Origin: Ignavibacteriales bacterium
GTDB taxonomy: Bacteria; Bacteroidota; Ignavibacteria; UBA10030
NCBI GenBank assembly: GCA_016192345.1
Contig: JACPUH010000039.1
Span: 1 to 36,797, forward strand
Length of the DNA: 36,797 nt
Reading direction: 5' to 3'
The translations under genes were made by a program, and so were the position numbers. Below are positions 23,697 to 31,272 of this stretch, piece after piece; positions within the stretch are counted from its first letter, which is position 1; each line of letters starts with the position of its first letter. The notes below the pieces were generated by a model, which did no database searches, was not told where the DNA came from, and was given only the letters and a program-made list of their open reading frames with translations.

Positions 23697-23754
23697 ACTG
23701 CCTTGTTGTATATTCCTCAGTGAAGAAATCCAAGATTTCTTAATTGTTGTGGCA

Positions 23755-26700
23755 TTAGTTTTCCAGCAATCGACCTTCGGAAGCCGCTTCCCGCTTCAGG
23801 GTGCGACTTTTCCACAAGAAATAGATCACCGGGTAGACGGCGAGCTCGAGCAAAACGGAGGTGACGACCCCGCCCACCATGGGTGCCGCGATGCGCTTCA
23901 TCACGTCGGCGCCCGCCCCGTGACTCCACATGATCGGCATCAGGCCGGCGATGATCACGGAGGCTGTCATGATCTTGGGCCGGACCCGCTTGACGGCTCC
24001 ATGATGGATCGCATCCTTCAGGTCCTTGAGCCCTCGCAGGATTCCTTTCTTTTTCCAGTCATTGTAAGCGACATCCAGATACAGGAGCATAACAACGCCG
24101 GTCTCGGCATCGAGTCCGGCGAGAGCGATGATTCCGACCCACACCGCAATGCTGAGGTTATACCCCAGGATGTACAGCAGCCAGAATGCGCCTACAAGGG
24201 AAAAGGGAACCGCCAAAAACACGATGGCAACCTTGGTCACGGAGCGGGTATTGAGATAGATAATGACAAAGATAATGAACAACGTCATCGGGATGACAAG
24301 CATGAGTCGCTGTTCGGCCCGCTGCATGTACTCGTACTGCCCGCTCCAAATAAGATTATATCCCGTGGGCAGTTGCACCTTCTCCGTTACGGCACGTTGA
24401 GCGTTCCGCACGTAGGTGCCGACGTCGATGTCTTTGATGTCCACATAAACCCAGGCGTTCGGACGCGTATCTTCGGTGCGCACAACCATCGGGCCTTTAC
24501 GCGGCGTGATCGTGGCAAGCTGGCCGATCGGTATTTGTTCTCCGGTGGGCGTCGGGACGAGGACACGCTGAAGCGCTTCGAGATTGTCGCGCAGCTCACG
24601 GCTGTACCGGAGGTTGACCGTGTAACGCTCCAGTCCTTCGACGGTGTTGGTAATGCTCATACCTCCCATGGCGGTTTGAATGACGCTTTGCACCGCTCCC
24701 ACCGTTAACCCATAGCGGGCAGCTTCTTTCCGGTTGATGTCGAAGTCGAGGTAATTCCCGCCGACCGCACGTTCCGCAAAGGCGCTCAGCGTGCCGGGGA
24801 CCGTCCTTATGACAGCCTCGATCTCCTTTCCGATTTTCTCCAGGGTTGAGAGATCGGAACCGGAGATCTTGATGCCGACCGGAGTCTTGATGCCCGTACT
24901 GAGCATGTCGACGCGTGTCTTGATCGGCATGGTCCACGCGTTGGTGAGACCGGGGAATTGGATCGCGCGATCGAGCTCGTCCACGAGTTTCTCAACCGTC
25001 ATACCGGGGCGCCATTCGCTCTCCGGCTTCAGCATGATCGTCGTTTCGATCATATCGAGTCCGGCGGGATCCGTTGCCGTCTCAGCCCGGCCAATCTTGC
25101 CGAAGACATGGTGCACTTCCGGGAATTGTTTGATGATCTTATCCGTCTGCTGTAACACCTCGCGCGCCTTGGTAATCGACATTCCGGGAAGCGTCGTCGG
25201 CATGTAGAGCAGGTCGCCTTCGTAGAGGGGCGGCATAAATTCCGACCCGAGTTTGCTGAAGGGGAAATAGGTCACCGTCAGAAGAACGAGCACCACAGCG
25301 ATGACCCACTTGTTGTACTTCAGCACGAAATCCACGACCGGATGGTAGATTTTGATCAGGAACCGGTTGATCGGATTTCTTTCTTCGGGAAGGATTTTAC
25401 CGCGAATCCAGTAGCCCATGAGAATCGGGACGATGGTAATGGAGAGGGCCGCGGCGGCAGCCATCGAAAAGGTCTTCGTGTACGCCAGCGGCTTAAAGAG
25501 CCGTCCTTCCTGCCCTTCGAGCGCAAAGACGGGGATGAAGGAAACGGTAATGACCAGCAGTGAGTAGAACAGCGCCGGTCCGACTTCCTTCGATGCTTCG
25601 AGTATGACCTGCCAGTGGTCCCTGCGCTGCTCCGGCGGCTGGAGCGCCTCATGCTCGATATGCTTGTGCGCATTCTCGATCATGATAATGGCCGCGTCCA
25701 CCATCGCTCCAATCGCAATGGCAATGCCTCCGAGCGACATGATGTTCGCGTTGATCCCCTGCATTTTCATGACGATGAAGGAGATGAGAATCGCCGTCGG
25801 AAGCGTCAGGATGGCAACAAGCGAGCTCCGGGCGTGCAGCAGGAAGATGATGCAGACGAGGGCGACGATGAGAATCTCTTCGATCAGTTTTTCCTTCAGC
25901 GTGTCGATGGCGCGCTCGATCAGGCCGGACCGGTCATACACAGGCTCGATCTTCACATCCGCGGGCAGACCCTGTTTCAGCACTTCGAGTTTCTTCTTGA
26001 CGCTTTCAATGACTTCAAGCGCGTTTTGCCCATACCGCATCACGACAATCCCACCAACGACCTCCCCTTCACCATTGCTTTCCGCCAGGCCTCGGCGCAT
26101 CAGTGGACCGATCGTCACATCGGCAATGTCCTTCACGTACACCGGCGTCCCGCTGCGCTTATCGACCATCACGGGAATGCCCTTGACGTCGTCAATCGAC
26201 TTGATGTAGCCGAGACCGCGCACCATGAACTCCATCTCGCTCATCTCGATCACTTCCCCGCCGACGTCGTTGTTGGAGTTCTTGATCGCCATCTCGACCA
26301 TCATGAGCGGAATGTTGTACGCAAGGAGTTTCGTCGGATCAACCGTCACCTGGTACTGCTTCACAAATCCGCCGATACTGGCAACTTCCGCGACACCCTC
26401 CGTGGCCGTCAATTCGTACTTCAGATACCAATCCTGCAAGGAACGAAGCTCCTGCAGCGATCGCTGATCCGATGTGAGCTGATACATGAAGACCCAGCCA
26501 ACGCCCGTGGCGTCTGGGCCAAGGGTCGGAACAACATCTGACGGGAGCCGCTTTTGCGCGTAGTTCAAATACTCCAGCACGCGGCTGCGCGCCCAGTAGA
26601 TATCGGTGCCGTCTTCAAAGATGACATAGACCAGTGAATAGCCGAAGAACGAATATCCACGAACGACTTTTGAGCCCGGAACGGCCACCATTGCCGTGGT

Positions 26701-26907
26701 GAGCGGATAGGTCACCTGATCCTCCACGGTGCGCGGGGACTGTCCTGGATACTCTGTATAAATAATGACCTGCACGTCGCTCAGGTCGGGAATGGCATCG
26801 ATGGGAATACTCAACATCGCATACGCACCCCAACCGATAAGGAACAGCACGGCAAGGATAACCATGAACTTGTTGCGCAGGGAAGCTTCTATGATTTTCT
26901 CTAGCAT
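23755..26907 (-). CDS. cusA: CusA-type heavy-metal efflux RND pump (Cu+/Ag+)
   Basis: Inner-membrane RND pump of 1050 aa that drives Cu(I)/Ag(I) out through CusB and the TolC-like channel using proton flow. The proton-relay stretch GAMVDAAIIMIENAHK holds D404. The three metal-relay methionines of E. coli CusA (M573, M623, M672) are aligned here as M569 (LLYMP), M619 (LDMIETT) and M668 (VDMLSTGIK), with exactly the same spacing, supporting monovalent copper/silver over zinc/cobalt/nickel. Start ATG with AAGGA eight bases upstream. It is the third of three efflux genes on one strand, 44 bases after cusB. A long plus-strand ORF opposite is a shadow. Confidence 0.95.
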   Translation of the reverse strand: MLEKIIEASLRNKFMVILAVLFLIGWGAYAMLSIPIDAIPDLSDVQVIIYTEYPGQSPRTVEDQVTYPLTTAMVAVPGSKVVRGYSFFGYSLVYVIFEDGTDIYWARSRVLEYLNYAQKRLPSDVVPTLGPDATGVGWVFMYQLTSDQRSLQELRSLQDWYLKYELTATEGVAEVASIGGFVKQYQVTVDPTKLLAYNIPLMMVEMAIKNSNNDVGGEVIEMSEMEFMVRGLGYIKSIDDVKGIPVMVDKRSGTPVYVKDIADVTIGPLMRRGLAESNGEGEVVGGIVVMRYGQNALEVIESVKKKLEVLKQGLPADVKIEPVYDRSGLIERAIDTLKEKLIEEILIVALVCIIFLLHARSSLVAILTLPTAILISFIVMKMQGINANIMSLGGIAIAIGAMVDAAIIMIENAHKHIEHEALQPPEQRRDHWQVILEASKEVGPALFYSLLVITVSFIPVFALEGQEGRLFKPLAYTKTFSMAAAAALSITIVPILMGYWIRGKILPEERNPINRFLIKIYHPVVDFVLKYNKWVIAVVLVLLTVTYFPFSKLGSEFMPPLYEGDLLYMPTTLPGMSITKAREVLQQTDKIIKQFPEVHHVFGKIGRAETATDPAGLDMIETTIMLKPESEWRPGMTVEKLVDELDRAIQFPGLTNAWTMPIKTRVDMLSTGIKTPVGIKISGSDLSTLEKIGKEIEAVIRTVPGTLSAFAERAVGGNYLDFDINRKEAARYGLTVGAVQSVIQTAMGGMSITNTVEGLERYTVNLRYSRELRDNLEALQRVLVPTPTGEQIPIGQLATITPRKGPMVVRTEDTRPNAWVYVDIKDIDVGTYVRNAQRAVTEKVQLPTGYNLIWSGQYEYMQRAEQRLMLVIPMTLFIIFVIIYLNTRSVTKVAIVFLAVPFSLVGAFWLLYILGYNLSIAVWVGIIALAGLDAETGVVMLLYLDVAYNDWKKKGILRGLKDLKDAIHHGAVKRVRPKIMTASVIIAGLMPIMWSHGAGADVMKRIAAPMVGGVVTSVLLELAVYPVIYFLWKSRTLKREAASEGRLLEN

Positions 26908-26951
26908 GATTCACATCCTTCTGTTAGAGGTCGGGCAGATTGTTCGACCCA

Positions 26952-28682
26952 TTAGTGCTGATGTTCGCGAGTCAGATAGTGTTCGGGGTTCTCCTTGAAC
27001 TTCTCCATGTCACCTTCGCTGCAGAAATAGTACTTCTTTTCTTTGTAGGTGTAGGACTTGTTCTCGTCCGGAGTAATTTCCATACCACAGACCGGATCGA
27101 CCACTGTTCGTTCTTTCACGGCCTGCTTTACAACCGATGACTTTCTCTTCGGGGAAGCGACCGATTCGCCCTTCTTCTGCTCGTCGGTCTTTATCTCATG
27201 CGCGCTGTGGTCCTCCTGTTTCGGTTCTTCTTGCTCTGTCGTATGGCCCTTGTGTTCTTCTTGAGGCTGCTGTTGTTTCGGCTTCCCCGGGGTGTCCATT
27301 GAGGCAGGAGAGGACATATCATGTCCCGCATGTCCGAGCATCAATCCGACTGCAGCCTTGAGATTGCTTTCGGAGTCGATCAGGAACTGGGATGATGTAA
27401 CGATCTTCTCGCCTTCTTTGACTCCTTCGAGAATCTGCACGTAGCCATCGGCCATGACACCGAGTTTCACTTCGCGGGGATCAAAATACCCCCCGCCGAG
27501 GGCGATGACGACGATGTTGCGTTCACCCGAACGAATAATTGCCTGGTCGGGCACCGCCACCGCATCAAGAACAACCGGCGAAGCGATCTTGACCGTTGCA
27601 TACATCTCCGGTTTGAAATCGATGGCCGGAGTATTGCGTACTTCGACCCGCACCTTTGCCGTTTTCGTCTCCATGTTGAGCATCGGGTAGACATAGGTAA
27701 TCGTGCCTTTGAACGTCTTGCCGGAGAGATAGGAGAGCTCAACTTCTGCCGACTGACCAACCTTGACCCAGGGAAGTTCATACTGGTAGATGTCGGCAAT
27801 GATCCAGACGGTTGAGAGATCGGCAATCTTGTACAGTTCCATTCCCGTCATGACACTGTTGCCCTTGAAGATCATCTTGTCCATGACGATCCCGTCAACC
27901 GGCGAATAGAAGGTCATGGTTTTCTTTGGCGTGCCCCGCTTTTCGAGGTCTTGAATTTCTGCTTCCGTGATGTCCCAATAGAGCAGCCGGCGCTTCGCAC
28001 TTTCCACGAGGGCGTCTGCGCCACTGCGAGCCTCCTCCAGACTGCTCATGCGGAGCCGATCTCTGTAGCGAAGTGCCTGCAAATACTCTTCCTGAGTCGA
28101 AACAAGCTCGGGGCTGTACAGCTCCAGTAACGGGTCTCCTTCACGGACGACCTTGCCCGTGTAATCGACATAGAGCTTCTCGACCCACCCCATGATCTTT
28201 GTGTTGACGGAATAAACCTTTGTCTCATCAAGGTCGATTTTCCCCACAGCACGAATAACCTTGCTCAGTTTTCGCTTCTCGGCCATTTCCGTCTTAACGC
28301 CGATATTTTGCACCGTGACAGGATCGATCTTGATTCCCTGTGTGTCACCGTCACCTTCATACACCGGAACCATGTCCATCCCGCAATCAGGTGCTTTGCC
28401 GGGTTTGTCGGATGTAAACCAAGGGTGCATCGGATCTTTGTAGTATGCAATCTTTTGTTCTCCGGACTTGCCGGACGATTCACCGTACACCGGAACGAAA
28501 TCCATCCCGTCCGATGATTTCTTCGGCGTTGGTGATGTAACTTGCGGATTCATCGGGTCTCGGTAATAAAGAACGTTGCGCTCCGAAGACGGGTCGCTCT
28601 CACTTGAAGATCCAAAAATGATCCATCCGGCTCCCACTCCGATGATAATGCTCAGCACTGCGGTAATGATTATTTTTTTCAT
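26952..28682 (-). CDS. cusB: CusB-type RND efflux adaptor with two HMBD modules and a YHS tail
   Basis: Periplasmic adaptor of 576 aa linking CusA and the outer-membrane channel. A membrane helix or signal anchor (about 4-23) is followed by HMBD1 (about 38-66, LYYRDPMNP) and HMBD2 (about 79-108, YYKDPMHP ending DCGMDM). Then come the usual HlyD barrel and hairpin region (about 120-450) and a His-rich linker. The final YHS domain is about 526-571 (DPVCGM, FCSEGD). HMBD1 lacks the cysteine of HMBD2 (SSDGMDF instead of DCGMDM), so it is probably degenerate. AAGGAG precedes the ATG. It follows the TolC-like gene by 24 bases. Confidence 0.93.
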   Translation of the reverse strand: MKKIIITAVLSIIIGVGAGWIIFGSSSESDPSSERNVLYYRDPMNPQVTSPTPKKSSDGMDFVPVYGESSGKSGEQKIAYYKDPMHPWFTSDKPGKAPDCGMDMVPVYEGDGDTQGIKIDPVTVQNIGVKTEMAEKRKLSKVIRAVGKIDLDETKVYSVNTKIMGWVEKLYVDYTGKVVREGDPLLELYSPELVSTQEEYLQALRYRDRLRMSSLEEARSGADALVESAKRRLLYWDITEAEIQDLEKRGTPKKTMTFYSPVDGIVMDKMIFKGNSVMTGMELYKIADLSTVWIIADIYQYELPWVKVGQSAEVELSYLSGKTFKGTITYVYPMLNMETKTAKVRVEVRNTPAIDFKPEMYATVKIASPVVLDAVAVPDQAIIRSGERNIVVIALGGGYFDPREVKLGVMADGYVQILEGVKEGEKIVTSSQFLIDSESNLKAAVGLMLGHAGHDMSSPASMDTPGKPKQQQPQEEHKGHTTEQEEPKQEDHSAHEIKTDEQKKGESVASPKRKSSVVKQAVKERTVVDPVCGMEITPDENKSYTYKEKKYYFCSEGDMEKFKENPEHYLTREHQH

Positions 28683-28706
28683 TTCTCCTTGCTCCTTAGA
28701 AATCCG

Positions 28707-29999
28707 TTAAGGTATACGTCTAGCGATTTCAGTGATATCCAATCCGACAGCCTGTTCCAGCGCTGCCTGACTTGCCATGTAGTTCATAACCGACATATGA
28801 TAGTCCAACCGTGCCATCAATACCATACGGTAGGCGTCGATTAACATCAGGAATTCGGTCTTGCCCGTTTTATAGGCCGCGATGGTTGACTGCAGTGTCT
28901 GTTCCGCTTGCGGAATGACGGTGTTCTTGTAGAGCAACACAAGGTTCTGGTCGGTCTGGACCCTCACGTTGGCATCCTGCACCTCGAACAAGGTCATGTT
29001 TCTCATGCCCGAAAAATCTTCTTCGGCACGCTTCACATTCAGCTCGTTTTCCTGAACCTTTGAGGCGTATTTGCCACTCGACCACGGACTCAGCGGGATG
29101 CTGACCCCCACCATCACCGACCAGAAATCATTGCTTGTCATTGCCATGTCCTTGTACATCACCCGAGCCATAAGATCCGGGAAATACTCGCGTTTTGAGA
29201 GTGACACCTCGGCTTTGTTCATCTCGATGTTGAAATTCATCGATTTGAGCTCCGGACGGGCTTCGAGCGCAAGCGGCCGCAACTGCTCAAAAGTCCACAA
29301 GGGAATGGTTACTTCGATGTCGGGCACATAACCGAGCGGATCATTTGCGGGCCTGCTGAGGATTGTATTGATCATCGCTTCGACCGCCCGCTTCTCCTTT
29401 TGCAGGTTGAGGCCGGCATTGATCAGCGTGGAGAGCTCAGTCTGAGCGCGAAGAATATCAGGCTGCTTCCCCATGCCGACTTCATATTGCTTGTTTGCGA
29501 TGTCGACGAACCGTCTCATCAGGTCTTGATTCTCCGCGTTGATCTGAATCTTGCGCTGAACGAGATACAGCTCGAAGTAAGCGGTTTTCAGTTCCCGGAG
29601 AATCTTCCGTTCCAACGCTCTGAAGCCCTGGTCGAACATGTTCGCATTGGCTTCGGCGGCTTTCCCCATTGCGGAAAGTTTTCCCGGAAACGGGAACATC
29701 TGCTGGATGTAGTAATCCATTTCCATCTGGTCTTTAAGAGGATTCGGAAAGGATCGAACGGGACTCTGGAAGAACTCGACGCCAACTTGAGGGGCATCCC
29801 AAGACGTCACCTGATCGACGCGGGTTCTTGCCGCCGCAGTTTGGTTGCGGGCCGCACGAAGCTGAGGGTTATTTCGCAGCGCTTCGGTTATGAGCTCATC
29901 AAGCTTGAGAAGCTCGTTCGTTCCGACAGGACTTGTCTGTGCCCACGTCAGGGACGAGATCATTATCCAGGCAATAGCGAAACGAAGAAATGATCGCAT
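28707..29999 (-). CDS. TolC/CusC-like outer-membrane efflux channel
   Basis: Outer-membrane efflux protein of 430 aa, third part of the tripartite Cus pump. A signal peptide (cleaved near TWAQ) is followed by repeated coiled-coil helical hairpins (LDELITEALRNNPQLRAARNQ and LEARPELKSMNFNIEMNKAE), the two halves of the OEP fold. Start ATG with AAGGAG nine bases upstream. The short gap to cusB and the similar gap between cusB and cusA make an operon likely. The name cusC is by context only, since TolC relatives are poorly separated by sequence. Confidence 0.92.
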   Translation of the reverse strand: MRSFLRFAIAWIMISSLTWAQTSPVGTNELLKLDELITEALRNNPQLRAARNQTAAARTRVDQVTSWDAPQVGVEFFQSPVRSFPNPLKDQMEMDYYIQQMFPFPGKLSAMGKAAEANANMFDQGFRALERKILRELKTAYFELYLVQRKIQINAENQDLMRRFVDIANKQYEVGMGKQPDILRAQTELSTLINAGLNLQKEKRAVEAMINTILSRPANDPLGYVPDIEVTIPLWTFEQLRPLALEARPELKSMNFNIEMNKAEVSLSKREYFPDLMARVMYKDMAMTSNDFWSVMVGVSIPLSPWSSGKYASKVQENELNVKRAEEDFSGMRNMTLFEVQDANVRVQTDQNLVLLYKNTVIPQAEQTLQSTIAAYKTGKTEFLMLIDAYRMVLMARLDYHMSVMNYMASQAALEQAVGLDITEIARRIP

Positions 30000-30140
30000 G
30001 AAGAGACGCTCCTTACTGTTTTTCTTGGGTGAAATTCACGACTGCCTGGCCGGATAGGACCGAAAACAGTCATGCAGTGAGGTTCACGCAGGGATAGATG
30101 AATCCCGCACCGTGAGCCTTGTACACGATAAGGAGCGAAA

Positions 30141-30575
30141 TCAGATCAGGAGGGCAGCGTGAAGTACGTACTTCTCCACCGAGGGGTGGAACACTGGTGC
30201 AGAGAGGGGGAAAAAGATTCGTGAAACTTGGAGTTGGTCGGAAACGGCAACGGGGGTTCCCGGAACGGCGTCGGGAAGATCGTATTTCTTGACCTCCGAT
30301 TGCACGTTCTTATCCAGAACTGCGGGGTTTGTTGTGATTCCGCCAATGACGACGTTGGTGTGGCAGACGGAATTTGACAGTAATGAAGGTTCGGTTTTGA
30401 CCGGAAGACGACTTCCATCGCAATCCTTATGGTTGGCCTCGCGTGGAACTTCGCAGCAGGTCGCATTCTCCATGGTGCAATTGTGGAGAACCGTGGCAAG
30501 GCCGGAGCTTGCCAGAAAAGTGACAAGGACAAGAGTGCGGCCGATGAGAAGAATATGTGTTGAGATCCGCTTCAT
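30141..30575 (-). CDS. Small secreted Cys protein, HYC_CC_PP-like, first gene of the cus operon
   Basis: About 144 aa with an N-terminal hydrophobic segment (ILLIGRTLVLVTFLASSGLA), then LHNC, a CC pair (ATCCEVPRE), CDG, VCH and the tail YVLHAALLI. It shares its layout and tail with the 14103-14528 protein. HYC_CC_PP-type proteins are found near cation efflux genes; biochemical role unknown. The ATG at 30575 is chosen because the protein then opens with its export segment; the frame can be extended 28 residues without an export signal. The gap to the TolC-like gene is 141 bases. A sigma54-like site lies just upstream. Confidence 0.65.
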   Translation of the reverse strand: MKRISTHILLIGRTLVLVTFLASSGLATVLHNCTMENATCCEVPREANHKDCDGSRLPVKTEPSLLSNSVCHTNVVIGGITTNPAVLDKNVQSEVKKYDLPDAVPGTPVAVSDQLQVSRIFFPLSAPVFHPSVEKYVLHAALLI

Positions 30576-30589
30576 GATACGATATGATC

Positions 30590-30605
30590 CCCAACAACCG
30601 TGCCA
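30590..30605 (-). promoter_or_regulatory. Sigma54-like promoter before the cus operon (weak)
   Basis: On the minus strand the bases TGGCACGGTTGTTGGG match the -24/-12 pattern TGGCACR-N4-TTGCW except for the last two positions, including the normally invariant C of the -12 box. It lies about 15 bases before the ATG at 30575, which leaves almost no leader. A possible site only. Confidence 0.25.
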
Positions 30606-31013
30606 GTCTGACCGTTCCTGATAAACTGGCCGGGAGAGTATCTTTGTGGAAAATCTCAACGTGGGGGGTGTTGAATTTTCCTACAATTGAAAGGAACTCC
30701 CTCTTGTTTTCGCAATTCTGAAGAAAGCTTGTTTTAATACCCGGCGGAAGGACGTGGTCTTAAGGTAATACGTTGATGGAGGAATACGTTACAGAATCTT
30801 GAAAAAGTGTTACAGATTTTCCTACAGCGAGGTTGCAGAGGAATAAATTATCCAAATCGGTCCGACCGATTTCAAACTCTCCTGTCCAGTTGGTGGACCA
30901 AAGCTCACCGAACAAAGGCAAGCCAATTTCACAATTCCACTCCCCAACCCTCCGAAAATGTAGTGCTACGCCGGGTCGTCGCCGCGGTCACCTTCACACC
31001 CTTGGTTAAGTTT
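30606..31013. other. Intergenic region before the cus operon
   Basis: No gene is supported. On the minus strand short direct repeats are visible: TGTAGGAAAAT occurs twice (around 30690 and 30817), TCTGTAAC twice and AACGTATT twice. These could be sites for a regulator of the cus operon. No clear sigma70 promoter could be chosen. Confidence 0.35.
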
Positions 31014-31172
31014 ATGGCCACCTCCCTCAACAAACTGGGGCGCAAGGCACAGGAGAAGATCCTGGCGATCCCCAAGAGGCTGGAGAAGGTCACGGAATAT
31101 GTTGAATCTAAGAGCACCGCCAAGAGCTTCCGGTTCGATGTGGTGTTCGGAAGAGTTTTGGAAATGGCTTGA
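31014..31172 (+). pseudogene. C-terminal remnant of a second acyl-ACP desaturase
   Basis: The last 52 codons (from MATSLNKLGRKAQEKILAIP to FGRVLEMA and stop) match the C-terminus of the desaturase at 12347-13345 with six residue changes; by hand about 27 of 159 bases differ, mostly at silent positions. The homology breaks just before an internal conserved Met; the sequence upstream is unrelated, and none of the di-iron ligands is present. A terminator still follows, so a full gene once stood here. The longer open frame from 30807 has no other match to the family. Not expected to be functional. Confidence 0.85.
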
Positions 31173-31183
31173 CAATTAAAAAC

Positions 31184-31198
31184 TAAAAATGAAAAATT
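31184..31198. repeat. AT-rich 15-mer, second copy
   Basis: TAAAAATGAAAAATT, identical to 17984-17998, here between the desaturase remnant and its terminator. Confidence 0.5.
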
Positions 31199-31201
31199 AA
31201 A

Positions 31202-31229
31202 AAACACCGACCAGAAGGCCGGTGTTTTT
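31202..31229. terminator. Bidirectional terminator (desaturase remnant / adenylate kinase)
   Basis: Stem AAACACCG / CGGTGTTT with T-runs on both strands. It serves the plus-strand remnant and the convergent adenylate kinase gene, whose stop is about 45 bases away. Confidence 0.85.
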
Positions 31230-31272
31230 GTTCAGTGCAGATACCCTCTTCAAGACCCCCTGGCGGGCTCAA

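Noticed and set aside
23749..24708. 319-codon plus-strand frame opposite cusA
   Set aside because: It lies entirely over the strongly supported CusA gene and shows no family motif; other long frames on the plus strand of cusA (25615-26541) are the same kind of shadow.
30807..31172. A complete 121-aa gene
   Set aside because: Only its last 52 codons resemble a known family (the desaturase C-terminus), and the rest has no similarity to it; treated as a pseudogene remnant.
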